Shown here one piece after another: positions 56,529 through 64,000 of a DNA stretch of 64,000 nucleotides (its first letter is position 1; every line of letters begins with the position of its first letter). The stretch is from assembly GCF_020179835.1 (NCBI RefSeq), contig NZ_JAIUDA010000008.1, positions 124,001 to 188,000 on the forward strand, read 5' to 3'. The position numbers and the translations under genes are program-made. This stretch comes from Pantoea sp. alder81 (GTDB lineage: Bacteria > Pseudomonadota > Gammaproteobacteria > Enterobacterales > Enterobacteriaceae). The notes below the pieces were generated by a model. The model saw nothing but the letters and a program-made list of their open reading frames with translations. It searched no databases and was not told where the DNA came from.

Positions 56529-57116
56529 GTGCAGGACAGAATTAAAGCGTGTTTTACCGAAAGTATTCAGACTCAAATCGCTGCTGCGGAGGCGCTGCCG
56601 GATGCGATTTCTCGCGCCGCTATGACGCTGGTGCAGTCGCTGCTGAACGGTAACAAAATCCTGAGTTGTGGTAACGGTGCTTCATCGGCCAATGCTCAGC
56701 ATTTTGCCGCCAGTATGATTAACCGTTTTGAGACCGAGCGCCCCAGCCTGCCTGCGCTGGCACTGAGCGCCGATAATGTCATGCTGACGGCGATCGGCAA
56801 CGATCGTCTCCACGATGAAGTTTATGCCAAGCAGGTTCGCGCGCTTGGTCAGGCCGGTGATGTGCTGCTGGCCATTTCAACCCGTGGCAACACCCGCGAT
56901 ATCGTTAAAGCGGTTGAAGCTGCGGTTACTCGCGATATGACTATCGTCGCGCTGACCGGCCATGATGGCGGTGAGCTGGCGGGCCTGTTGGGTCCGCACG
57001 ATGTGGAAATTCGCATTCCATCACATCGCAGCGCACGCATTCAGGAAATGCATATGCTGACGCTGAACTGCCTGTGTGATTTGATTGATAACACTTTGTT
57101 CCCACACCAGGAATGA
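56529..57116 (+). CDS. diaA: DnaA initiator-associating protein DiaA
   Basis: A 195-residue SIS-domain protein close to E. coli DiaA, beginning with [33 protein letters not shown] motifs [20 protein letters not shown] and [15 protein letters not shown] are present. The tetramer binds several DnaA molecules and promotes timely initiation at oriC. Confidence 0.95.
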   Translation: MQDRIKACFTESIQTQIAAAEALPDAISRAAMTLVQSLLNGNKILSCGNGASSANAQHFAASMINRFETERPSLPALALSADNVMLTAIGNDRLHDEVYAKQVRALGQAGDVLLAISTRGNTRDIVKAVEAAVTRDMTIVALTGHDGGELAGLLGPHDVEIRIPSHRSARIQEMHMLTLNCLCDLIDNTLFPHQE

Positions 57117-57130
57117 CTGAAGGAGCTCAA

Positions 57131-57703
57131 ATGAAAGCATTGAACGCTGTCGCCATTCTTTTAACCGCCATGATGCTGCAAGGCTGTGTTGCCGTTGTCG
57201 CTGGCGGCGCCGCTGTGGCGACCAAAACCGCAACTGACCCGCGCACCGTGGGTACGCAAGTGGATGATGGTACGCTGGAACTGCGTGTCAGTAACGCACT
57301 GGCTAAAGATGAACAAATCAAAAACCAGGCGCGCGTCGTGGTGACCGCTTATCAGGGCAAAGTGCTGCTGACTGGTCAATCGCCATCCGCTGATTTGGCC
57401 AGCCGCGCCAAGCAGATTGCGATGGGCGTGGATGGTGCCACCGAAGTGTATAACGAAATCCGTACCGGCCAGAAAGTGAGCCTCGGAACGTCATCATCGG
57501 ATACCTGGATCACCACCAAAATCCGCTCACAGCTGCTGGGTAGCGATCAGGTGAAATCATCGAACGTGAAAGTGACCACGGAAAACGGTGAAGTGTTCCT
57601 GCTGGGTCTGGTGACACAACAGGAAGCGACGGCGGCCGCCGATGTGGCCAGCCGTGTGAGCGGTGTGAAACACGTGACTACCGCGTTCACCATCCTCAAG
57701 TAA
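57131..57703 (+). CDS. dolP: Outer-membrane lipoprotein DolP (YraP), division and OM integrity
   Basis: A 190-residue lipoprotein (lipobox MMLQGC) with two BON domains (about 45-115 and 125-190): DGTLELRVSNALAKDEQIKN and DTWITTKIRSQLLGSDQVKS. E. coli DolP localises to anionic phospholipids at the division site and supports the outer-membrane barrier. ATG 57131 follows AGGAG. Last of the lpoA-yraN-diaA-dolP run; a terminator follows. Confidence 0.94.
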   Translation: MKALNAVAILLTAMMLQGCVAVVAGGAAVATKTATDPRTVGTQVDDGTLELRVSNALAKDEQIKNQARVVVTAYQGKVLLTGQSPSADLASRAKQIAMGVDGATEVYNEIRTGQKVSLGTSSSDTWITTKIRSQLLGSDQVKSSNVKVTTENGEVFLLGLVTQQEATAAADVASRVSGVKHVTTAFTILK

Positions 57704-57749
57704 TCTGCATCTGACGGGCGCAGTCAATTGCGCCCCGACCACAGATCAG

Positions 57750-57777
57750 GGCAGCCTCAACGGGCTGCCTTTTTTTA
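57750..57777 (+). terminator. Terminator of dolP
   Basis: GGCAGCC and GGCTGCC around a 6-nt loop are followed by TTTTTTT. The end of the T-run overlaps the stop codon of the convergent yhaK. Confidence 0.9.
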
Positions 57778-58476
57778 TGCCGGTAAATCGATCACCAGGG
57801 CACGCAGCGGCGTTTTCGCCTGCAACGTAATCTGATGTTCTTCACTTAAAAACGCACCATCGCCGCAGCTCAGCAACTCCTGGTTGGCACTGCTTGCCTG
57901 CAGATCTAACGAGCCGTGGATCGATTGCAGATAGGCGCGAGGGCCATTCAGCTTCACCGTATGCTGTTCACCCGGCGCCAGGATGACCTGATGCACCCAG
58001 ACTTGCTGACGCAGCTGCAGGCTGCCGTCAACGCCGTCTGGCGAGGCCAGCAAGAAGCGAGTTTCCTGCGGCACAGCGATTTTCTGCAGCAGCGGGTTTT
58101 CACGTTCCGGGCAGGCCGCCAGCCATAGCTGCATACGCGTCAACGGGCGATCTTTGCTGATGTTGATTTCGCTGTAGTTCACACCCTGGCGCGCCGAGAG
58201 TAGCATGGCTTCGCCTTCCCGCGCGATCAGGTGATTACCCTCGCTGTCGCGGTACTCCGCTTCACCCTGCAGGACCAGGTTCAGCACATCCACCTGCGGA
58301 TAGCTGCGCGGCTGAAACGCCGCACCCGGCGCCAGCACTTCCTGATTGAGCACACGCAATGAAGCGTAGCCCATCAATTTCGGGTCAAAATAGTGGCCAA
58401 AAGAGAAGCTGTATCGCGCCTGCAACCAACCGAAATCGGCCTGGCCACATGCGGACGCGCAGCGGGTTGTCATCAT
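57775..58476 (-). CDS. yhaK: Pirin-like bicupin YhaK
   Basis: A 233-residue bicupin, the same length as E. coli YhaK, with the pirin motif FSFGHYFDPKLMGYASLRVLN. Unlike classical pirins YhaK lacks full metal ligands and has been described as a redox-sensitive protein. GGAGGT precedes ATG 58476 at 5 nt. Divergent from yhaJ, its regulator's gene, as in E. coli. Confidence 0.92.
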   Translation of the reverse strand: MMTTRCASACGQADFGWLQARYSFSFGHYFDPKLMGYASLRVLNQEVLAPGAAFQPRSYPQVDVLNLVLQGEAEYRDSEGNHLIAREGEAMLLSARQGVNYSEINISKDRPLTRMQLWLAACPERENPLLQKIAVPQETRFLLASPDGVDGSLQLRQQVWVHQVILAPGEQHTVKLNGPRAYLQSIHGSLDLQASSANQELLSCGDGAFLSEEHQITLQAKTPLRALVIDLPA

Positions 58477-58605
58477 GATTTACCTCCGACGCACTGCGGT
58501 GAGATTCGACCACAGGCTTTATACGTTCATGGTAAAAGGCTGGACGCCGGATTGTTAGCCAGTTAATCTGCCTGGCATATTCAAATTTACTGACAGAGAA
58601 CCGGC

Positions 58606-59508
58606 ATGGCAAAAGACCGCGCGTTAACCCTCGAAGCTTTACGTGTGATGGATGCTATCGATCGTCGTGGTAGCTTTGCTGCGGCAGCCGATGAACTGGG
58701 CCGCGTTCCCTCTGCATTGAGCTACACCATGCAGAAGCTGGAAGAGGAACTGGACGTGGTGCTGTTCGACCGCTCCGGTCATCGCACCAAGTTCACTAAC
58801 GTCGGACGCATGCTGCTGGAGCGTGGGCGTGTGCTGCTGGAAGCGGCCGATAAGCTCACCACCGATGCCGAAGCGCTGGCACGCGGCTGGGAAACCCATC
58901 TCACCATCGTGGCCGAAGCGCTGATCCCCACCAATCTGCTGTTTCCTGTCGTTGAAAAACTGGCTGAGAAAGCCAACACGCAGATTTCGCTGGTGACAGA
59001 AGTGCTGGCCGGTGCCTGGGAGCGTCTGGAGCAGGGCCGCGCCGATATCGTGATTGCACCTGATATGCATTTCCGTGCATCGACCGAAATCAATACGCGC
59101 AAGCTTTACAGCATCATGAGCGTCTACGTTGCCAGTCCGGATCACCCAATTCATCAGGAAGCCGAGCCGCTGTCGGAAGTGACGCGCGTGAAGTATCGCG
59201 GCATTGCGGTGGCGGATACCGCGCGCGAACGCCCGGTGTTAACGGTGCAGCTGCTGGATAAACAGCAGCGCCTGACGGTAAGCAGCATGGACGATAAACG
59301 CCGTGCCCTGCTGGCAGGATTAGGTGTCGCCACCATGCCCTATCCGATGGTGGAACAGGATATCGCCGAAGGTCGTCTGCGTGTGGTGAGTGCCGAATAC
59401 ACCCGTGAAGTGGATATTATTATGGCGTGGCGCCGCGACAGCATGGGTGAAGCCAAGGCGTGGTGTTTGCGTGAGATCCCGCGACTGCTGGCGAAGCAGC
59501 GCGGTTGA
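58606..59508 (+). CDS. yhaJ: LysR-type regulator YhaJ
   Basis: A 300-residue LysR protein near identical to E. coli YhaJ in the winged helix-turn-helix: MAKDRALTLEALRVMDAID and SFAAAADELGRVPSALSYTM. E. coli YhaJ activates yqjF in response to hydroxylated aromatic products and affects virulence genes in pathogenic strains. The effector domain covers about 90-295. Lies divergent from yhaK. Confidence 0.94.
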   Translation: MAKDRALTLEALRVMDAIDRRGSFAAAADELGRVPSALSYTMQKLEEELDVVLFDRSGHRTKFTNVGRMLLERGRVLLEAADKLTTDAEALARGWETHLTIVAEALIPTNLLFPVVEKLAEKANTQISLVTEVLAGAWERLEQGRADIVIAPDMHFRASTEINTRKLYSIMSVYVASPDHPIHQEAEPLSEVTRVKYRGIAVADTARERPVLTVQLLDKQQRLTVSSMDDKRRALLAGLGVATMPYPMVEQDIAEGRLRVVSAEYTREVDIIMAWRRDSMGEAKAWCLREIPRLLAKQRG

Positions 59509-59518
59509 TTAAATCCAG

Positions 59519-59635
59519 GTCGGCATAAATGCCAACCCTACGCCGAACATCGTAGTGGCGGCATTCCTGCCAAACATTGTAATACGCAATCCATATCGGA
59601 CATTGTAGGGGCGGCATTCATGCCGCCCTGGTTTA
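59519..59635. repeat. Cluster of REP-like palindromes between yhaJ and the PRD regulator gene
   Basis: Three related elements: GGTCGGCATAAATGCCAACC then CTACG (59519-59543), a degenerate copy CGTAGTGGCGGCATTCCTGC (59551-59570) and TGTAGGGGCGGCATTCATGC continuing to CGCCC (59605-59629). Same family as at 20669 and 39837, again between convergent genes. Confidence 0.75.
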
Positions 59636-59638
59636 CGA

Positions 59639-61549
59639 TCACATCCGACTCAGACAATCGATCGCCACCGCTTTAAAGCTGACGAAATCCCCGCAGTCGC
59701 GCAGTCGGGTCATCGCCCTCTCGCGCAGGAAGGTAACGAAAAGATCGTAGATCGCCATCGCCTCTTCGTATTCGCTTTTGCTGATCGCCAGCAGGAAAAT
59801 CACCGAAGCGGTTTCATCCCCCCAACTCACGCCATGCGGCGCCAGCACGGTATAGACCACGGTTTTCTTCGCCAACAGTCCCAGTGAGTGCGGCAGCGCA
59901 ATGCCTTCGCCGAGCATAGTGCTGACGATGGCTTCACGCTCTTCCACTGAAGGATAAAACTCCGCATCCACAAAGCCCTCGGACTCCAGCTGATCGCACA
60001 GCACGCGGAACAGCGCCGATTGCGTCATCGGCTTATCCAGCACCATAAAGTGCTGCGCGTCGAAGTACTTTTCCAGCATGTAAGGCCGCGTGCGATCCAC
60101 CAGCACCAGCTTGCCCAATTGCTCCAGCTGGAATTCGGTGGGGAACGGAGACATCACCGCAACCGGCTTATTCTTTTCGCTCAAACGTACGGTGGAAATC
60201 ACGAAATCTTCGTCGATGTGTTCGCGCATCTCGTAATCACGCTGCGACAAACGCGCCGTGACCACCAGCTGCGGGTATTTGCGCAGCAGCAGCGCTTCAA
60301 TCATGCGCAGCGTGGAGTTGCCGCTGTCGCACACCAACAGCACCTGAGGATGGCGTTGATAGCCGACATCGTAATGCCGCTCCAGCCCGACACCGATATG
60401 CAGCACCAGAAAACCGATTTCGTTCTCGCTGATGCTGTACGGCGTGTACTTGCCCCAGCTGGTCACCGCCGCCAGCGTGACGTCATACGCCATCGGATAG
60501 TGCTGTTTGATGTTACCAAGCAGCGGATTGGGAATGTGAATCTGGTAGCGCACCCGGGTAATCATGGTTTTGATGTGGGTGAGCAGATCGGCCCGCAGCT
60601 GTTCATCCTGCTGCAAGCGGTAGTTGTAGTGGGTGTTGATGTAGTTCAGCAGATAATCGACCAGCGCGTCGGCGTCATCGGCATTGATGGCGCTGGGGGC
60701 CAGTGCCTGAATCTGTCGTGCGGCGATATTCACGCGCAGCCAGTTCTCTTCTGCCTGCGAAATCGGTTTGCCGACCAGCGGTTGCATCAAGCTCACCAGA
60801 TGATGTGCGGCTTCGCGCACCTCGTCACCGACATCTTCCGCGCCAGGATCGTTGAGCGGGAAACCTTCGCTGATGCGCCGCACCGCCACCGCACAGTAAA
60901 TTTGCAGATAGCGCTCGCCCTCATCGCTGAGGCGAATCGCGTACTGATTGAAACAGTGCTGCAGCAGCGGTTCCAGCTGCGCCAAAATGCCGCTGTGCAG
61001 CGCTTCCACCGTCAGCAGCGGGCTGTCTGGCATCTCCTGATCGATCTGCCACAGCAAGTCTGTCAGGCAGGTGCGAATCGCCGCCTCGCTGCCAAACAAT
61101 TTCATGCCGTAATGGGGTTTGGTTTCGATATTCAGATGATAGCGGCCGAGCCATTCCCGCACTTCCGCCATGTCACTTTGCAAAGTGGCGCGACTGACAA
61201 ACCACTCTTCAGACAGGTCTTCCAGCTTGAGGGAAAAGGCGGCGGTGAGAAAACGCGTGAGCAGATAGCGCACCCGATCCTGCGAGGTACGAGGCACACG
61301 CAGCGGTGCGGTGCTCTCTTCCTGCAACCGGTCGAAGCGCGCCACATCGTCAATCTTGAGTTGATACCCCGCGCCGCGTGCCAGCACGAACTGAGCGCCG
61401 TGTTGCTCCAGCAGCGCATTCAGCGCGGTGATATCGGTGCGCACCGTGCGCGTTGAAACTGAAAAGCGGCGCGCCAGTTCATCCTGTGGCAGCGTTTCAT
61501 TTTGCAGCGCAGCGAAAAGTTGGGCCAGACGCTGATTGGGAAATCTCAC
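59639..61549 (-). CDS. BglG/MtlR-type PTS-regulated transcription regulator (PRD-EIIB-EIIA)
   Basis: A 636-residue regulator with N-terminal helix-turn-helix domains (1-60, LPQDELARRFSVSTRTVRTDI; about 85-150), two PRDs (about 185-395), an EIIB-like domain (about 405-490, VLLVCDSGNSTLRMIEALL with the phosphorylatable Cys) and a fructose-type EIIA domain (about 495-636, GIALPHS with the His). The layout is that of MtlR/LicR-type activators whose activity is set by PTS phosphorylation. GTG 61549 is the start. It lies 24 bp after the aldolase gene on the same strand, so it probably controls the cluster and is co-transcribed with it. Confidence 0.85.
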   Translation of the reverse strand: MRFPNQRLAQLFAALQNETLPQDELARRFSVSTRTVRTDITALNALLEQHGAQFVLARGAGYQLKIDDVARFDRLQEESTAPLRVPRTSQDRVRYLLTRFLTAAFSLKLEDLSEEWFVSRATLQSDMAEVREWLGRYHLNIETKPHYGMKLFGSEAAIRTCLTDLLWQIDQEMPDSPLLTVEALHSGILAQLEPLLQHCFNQYAIRLSDEGERYLQIYCAVAVRRISEGFPLNDPGAEDVGDEVREAAHHLVSLMQPLVGKPISQAEENWLRVNIAARQIQALAPSAINADDADALVDYLLNYINTHYNYRLQQDEQLRADLLTHIKTMITRVRYQIHIPNPLLGNIKQHYPMAYDVTLAAVTSWGKYTPYSISENEIGFLVLHIGVGLERHYDVGYQRHPQVLLVCDSGNSTLRMIEALLLRKYPQLVVTARLSQRDYEMREHIDEDFVISTVRLSEKNKPVAVMSPFPTEFQLEQLGKLVLVDRTRPYMLEKYFDAQHFMVLDKPMTQSALFRVLCDQLESEGFVDAEFYPSVEEREAIVSTMLGEGIALPHSLGLLAKKTVVYTVLAPHGVSWGDETASVIFLLAISKSEYEEAMAIYDLFVTFLRERAMTRLRDCGDFVSFKAVAIDCLSRM

Positions 61550-61573
61550 GGAGCTTCACCTGTGACTCGTTTG

Positions 61574-62311
61574 TTACAGCAGTTTCTTGCACGTTGCCAG
61601 AAGCTGACGCACATCGTCAATGCGCGTGTCGCCAGTGGCACTGTCGATGATCGAACTATAGACGTGTGGAATCACTTTGCTGACGCCCGCATCAAGCGCA
61701 ATCTGCACAATGGCTTCGAAATTATTGAGATCGATGCCGCCGGTCGGTTCCAGCCAGAAGTCGTGACGCGCACAGGCTTCAGCCACAGCACGATATTCGT
61801 TCACTGATTTTAAGCCGCCCATCGGGAAGTATTTCACCGAGCTGCCGCCCATGTCCTGCAGCATGGCGATGGCGCTGTCGATCGGCACTATCGCATCTTC
61901 TGCCTGCGAGCTGCGCGGCCCGGTGGAGATTTTCACCAGACCAGGCGTGCCGGTTGGCGAAATCAGGCCGTTGACCACGGTGTGATTCTGGCCGAGCAGC
62001 GCACGGCTGGTGGCGACACCAGTGAATACCTGGTTGACGTGCTGCGGTTGCAGCACTGCTGAAATCTCACTCACCATCGCGGACTGATTCGGATCGCCCG
62101 CGCCCAGTCCAACGGACAGTGCGTTATCGATCAGCGCCGCGTACTCGCGCATATCGGCAATCGCTTCTTCATTGGTGGCGTAATTTTTTGATAAGACGCC
62201 CACCAGCACGTGGCCTTCTGCGGCCTGCCAGATCTCTTTGGCGTTCTGCTTAGAACCGGCCAGCACGTTGAGGCACAGACGGCCCTGATAAAAATTCGGG
62301 TTCAGACTCAT
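61574..62311 (-). CDS. KDPG-type aldolase (DgaF/EF_0839 family)
   Basis: A 245-residue TIM-barrel aldolase-like protein. It begins MSLNPNFYQGRLCLNVLAGS; GGSSVKYFPMGGLKS carries the lysine expected to form the Schiff base, and WLEPTGGIDLNNF resembles the phosphate-binding end. In Salmonella DgaF cleaves 2-keto-3-deoxy-6-phosphogluconate formed from D-glucosaminate-6-phosphate. It overlaps the DgaE-like gene by ATGA, so product and substrate enzymes are coupled. Confidence 0.82.
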   Translation of the reverse strand: MSLNPNFYQGRLCLNVLAGSKQNAKEIWQAAEGHVLVGVLSKNYATNEEAIADMREYAALIDNALSVGLGAGDPNQSAMVSEISAVLQPQHVNQVFTGVATSRALLGQNHTVVNGLISPTGTPGLVKISTGPRSSQAEDAIVPIDSAIAMLQDMGGSSVKYFPMGGLKSVNEYRAVAEACARHDFWLEPTGGIDLNNFEAIVQIALDAGVSKVIPHVYSSIIDSATGDTRIDDVRQLLATCKKLL

Positions 62312-63429
62312 GCGCGTTTTCCTCCGCTGATTAACGCCTGGATACGGCTAAAGATAATATGCAGCTGATCGGCGCTGACGCTGCGCACATCCGCTTCGAT
62401 AATGCCTTCATTGGCCTTGTAGCCACGGAAGTAGATAGCGATATCGCCGGTTTTCAGCGCCTGCACCAGCTCGCCGGTTGGCCATTGAGTGACGACTTCA
62501 TCGAACTTGATCTCAGCACGAGCGATATCGCGGCCCGCCGCATCCCACACCACGCGAGCGGACACGCCATTAATCGTGTTGAGGTTGTCGATAAACGGCG
62601 TCATGTTGGCCACCATCTCAGCGCCGGTGGTTTTCGGCTGCACCAGATAGTTTTCAATCGCCTGCGTCAGACCGAGAATGCCCTCTTTACCGACTTTCAT
62701 CGCGCGGCCAATGCCGTTGCTTTGACGTTTTACCCACTCAACATATTGGGTGCGGCCGATCACCAGTCCGCTGGTTGGCCCTTCAATCGCCTTGGCACCG
62801 CTGTAGATCACCAGATCCGCGCCCATTTGGTAGTAGCACTGCAGATCTTCTTCTGCTGCCGCATCCACGATTAATGGGATACCGTGTTTACGCGCGACCA
62901 CCGCCGCCTGCTCCACGCTCAGGTGGCTCTTCTGCACGCAGTGGTGTGACTTGATGTACATTAGTGCCGCCGTGGTTGGCGTGATGGCGGCGGCCAGCTG
63001 TTCTGGCGAGCATTCGTTGCTGTAACCGGCTTCCACTAAACGTCCACCGCCCAGCGCCACCATCGCGCCCACCGGTGCGCCGAAGTTTACGTTGTGCCCT
63101 TTCGGCACCACGATATCGTGCGGTACGGTCAACGGTGCGGCATGCAGGTTATCCAGCAGCCAGTCGTTATCTTTGACGATCACCGCCGCCACGCTCTGCG
63201 CGATGCCAGCCGAGGCGCAGGAGACCACGACCGCGTTCTCCACATCCAGCAGTTTAGCGATATAGGCGCCGGTTTTATTGACCAGATCTTTGATCTCGAA
63301 ATAGTGATTCAAACCGTAGCTGACGGTCTCCACCACATCGGCAGACGGGGTTGAAACACCGAGAATGGTCATACGACCGGAGGCATTGATGACCTGTTTC
63401 AGGTCATATTTTTCATAAATCGAAGACAT
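62308..63429 (-). CDS. DgaE family PLP-dependent ammonia lyase
   Basis: A 373-residue PLP enzyme of the SelA-like fold, start MSSIYEKYDLKQVINASGRMT. The PLP lysine is in VIYSGAKAIEGPTSG and the Asp that holds the pyridine nitrogen in PLIVDAAAEED. DgaE eliminates ammonia from D-glucosaminate-6-phosphate to give KDPG. ATG 63429 lies 17 nt inside the upstream amidohydrolase gene; a frame from 63447 is possible. The true substrate may be another amino sugar acid. Confidence 0.83.
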   Translation of the reverse strand: MSSIYEKYDLKQVINASGRMTILGVSTPSADVVETVSYGLNHYFEIKDLVNKTGAYIAKLLDVENAVVVSCASAGIAQSVAAVIVKDNDWLLDNLHAAPLTVPHDIVVPKGHNVNFGAPVGAMVALGGGRLVEAGYSNECSPEQLAAAITPTTAALMYIKSHHCVQKSHLSVEQAAVVARKHGIPLIVDAAAEEDLQCYYQMGADLVIYSGAKAIEGPTSGLVIGRTQYVEWVKRQSNGIGRAMKVGKEGILGLTQAIENYLVQPKTTGAEMVANMTPFIDNLNTINGVSARVVWDAAGRDIARAEIKFDEVVTQWPTGELVQALKTGDIAIYFRGYKANEGIIEADVRSVSADQLHIIFSRIQALISGGKRA

Positions 63430-64000
63430 GATTGGTTTTCCCTTCATCTGTCAGATGCCACTCACCCGCGACAACCACGGCCAGCGGCAGCAAATGTTGC
63501 TCACCCAAAACCCGTTCGCCTTCAGCATCAACGAACGGGCGGGCTTCCTCTTTGACGGTAAAAATGGTCAGGTCGGCGTCATAACCCTCAGTTAAGCGCC
63601 CTTTGCCCGCTAAGCGCAGGCCAGCCGCGGCATTGCCGGTCACGCAGTCAATAACCTGCGGCAGCGTCATGCCAATGCTGAAGAATTTCGACATCACGTG
63701 CGCCAGGCTGTGTACCGGGCCGTTGATGCGGTTGCGACAGTAAATGTCAGAGCTGATGGTGTCGGGCAGAATGCCCTGCGCGATGGCCTGACGCGCCACT
63801 TCAAAGCTGAAGCTGGCGCTGCCGTGGCCGATATCCAGCTTCACGCCGCGCGCGATAGCATTTTTCACCGCCGCCTTCAGTTCGCCCTGTGGCGACAAAA
63901 TGCGGTTCGGTTTGCCGTTGAAGCAGTGGGTAATGATGTCACCGGAGGTGAGCAGATCGGCGATCTCTTCCAGCACCGGCGGATTGTTGCCGATGTGCAC
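63413..64000 (-). CDS. Amidohydrolase/deacetylase (EF_0837 family), C-terminal part
   Basis: The last 195 residues of a metal-dependent amidohydrolase; the 5' end lies beyond the right edge. HIGN and DIITHCFNG carry metal-ligand histidines, SSDIYCRN the catalytic Asp, and the C-terminal beta domain (GRLTEGYDADLTIFTVKEE) is typical of the dihydroorotase-like group. Beside a DgaE-like lyase and an aldolase it probably deacylates an N-acyl amino sugar acid before ammonia elimination. That order is inferred. Confidence 0.82.
   Translation of the reverse strand: MHIGNNPPVLEEIADLLTSGDIITHCFNGKPNRILSPQGELKAAVKNAIARGVKLDIGHGSASFSFEVARQAIAQGILPDTISSDIYCRNRINGPVHSLAHVMSKFFSIGMTLPQVIDCVTGNAAAGLRLAGKGRLTEGYDADLTIFTVKEEARPFVDAEGERVLGEQHLLPLAVVVAGEWHLTDEGKTNHVFDL

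Noticed and set aside
60020-61456. Open frame of 478 codons on the plus strand
   Set aside because: It lies opposite the PRD-EIIB-EIIA regulator gene, which has clear domains. The frame is rich in His, Gln and Arg, as expected of an antisense shadow.

Overview
The window reads as chromosomal DNA of an enterobacterium, most likely of the Pantoea/Erwinia (Erwiniaceae) type. The backbone genes closely resemble Escherichia coli proteins and follow the order of the E. coli 69-71 min region: tRNA-Ile2 (ileX), fadH, rlmG, ygjP, ygjR, alx, sstT, uxa/exu genes, yqjA-mzrA-yqjCDEK-yqjF-yqjG, rsmI/lpoA-yraN-diaA-dolP and yhaK/yhaJ. The species assignment is inference from gene content and synteny; no 16S or marker search was possible.

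Left part (1-20.7 kb) is accessory. After ileX comes a low-GC stretch with a small Cys-rich protein and an overlooked 58-residue membrane protein, then a convergent mgtC-family gene. Upstream of mgtC lie a short proline-rich leader ORF and a sequence that matches the PhoP-box consensus at every defined position. From 2.6 to 19.5 kb all genes point right and form one long envelope-associated cluster: two coiled-coil lipoproteins, a membrane-anchored TerD-like protein, SrfA, SrfB (actin/Hsp70-fold ATPase), SrfC (dynamin-like GTPase), a single-pass protein with a periplasmic repeat domain, a secreted von Willebrand A protein, a LolD/LolC-like ABC transporter pair, a secreted FGE-sulfatase-fold protein lacking the catalytic cysteines, and a small exported protein. 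Translational overlaps from SrfB through the permease suggest one operon. This is the best candidate for an incompletely described system. ddlA follows.

Middle part (20.9-38.4 kb): a MASE1-GGDEF diguanylate cyclase, a carbonic anhydrase-SulP pair, an AT-rich intergenic block with an NtrC-like site and a 10-codon ORF with a strong ribosome site, an e(P4)-type acid phosphatase lipoprotein, a PgeF-like laccase-domain protein, the idonate catabolic genes idnD-idnO-idnT with an upstream CRP site, fadH, rlmG, ygjP, a ClC channel with CBS domains, ygjR, and alx preceded by a yybP-ykoY manganese riboswitch and terminator.

Right part (38.4-64 kb): sstT; the hexuronate regulon uxaC-uxaB-uxaA divergent from exuT-exuR, with three ExuR-like operators and two CRP-like sites; the yqj envelope genes; mdtJI (spermidine export); rnpB, whose -35 element overlaps the rsmI stop codon; divergent lpoA-yraN-diaA-dolP; yhaK/yhaJ; and a leftward cluster of amidohydrolase (cut by the window edge), DgaE-like PLP enzyme, KDPG-type aldolase and a PRD/PTS-domain regulator. 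REP-like palindromes built on a GTAGGG core occur at three places, all between convergent genes. No insertion sequence, prophage core, CRISPR array or rRNA was seen.
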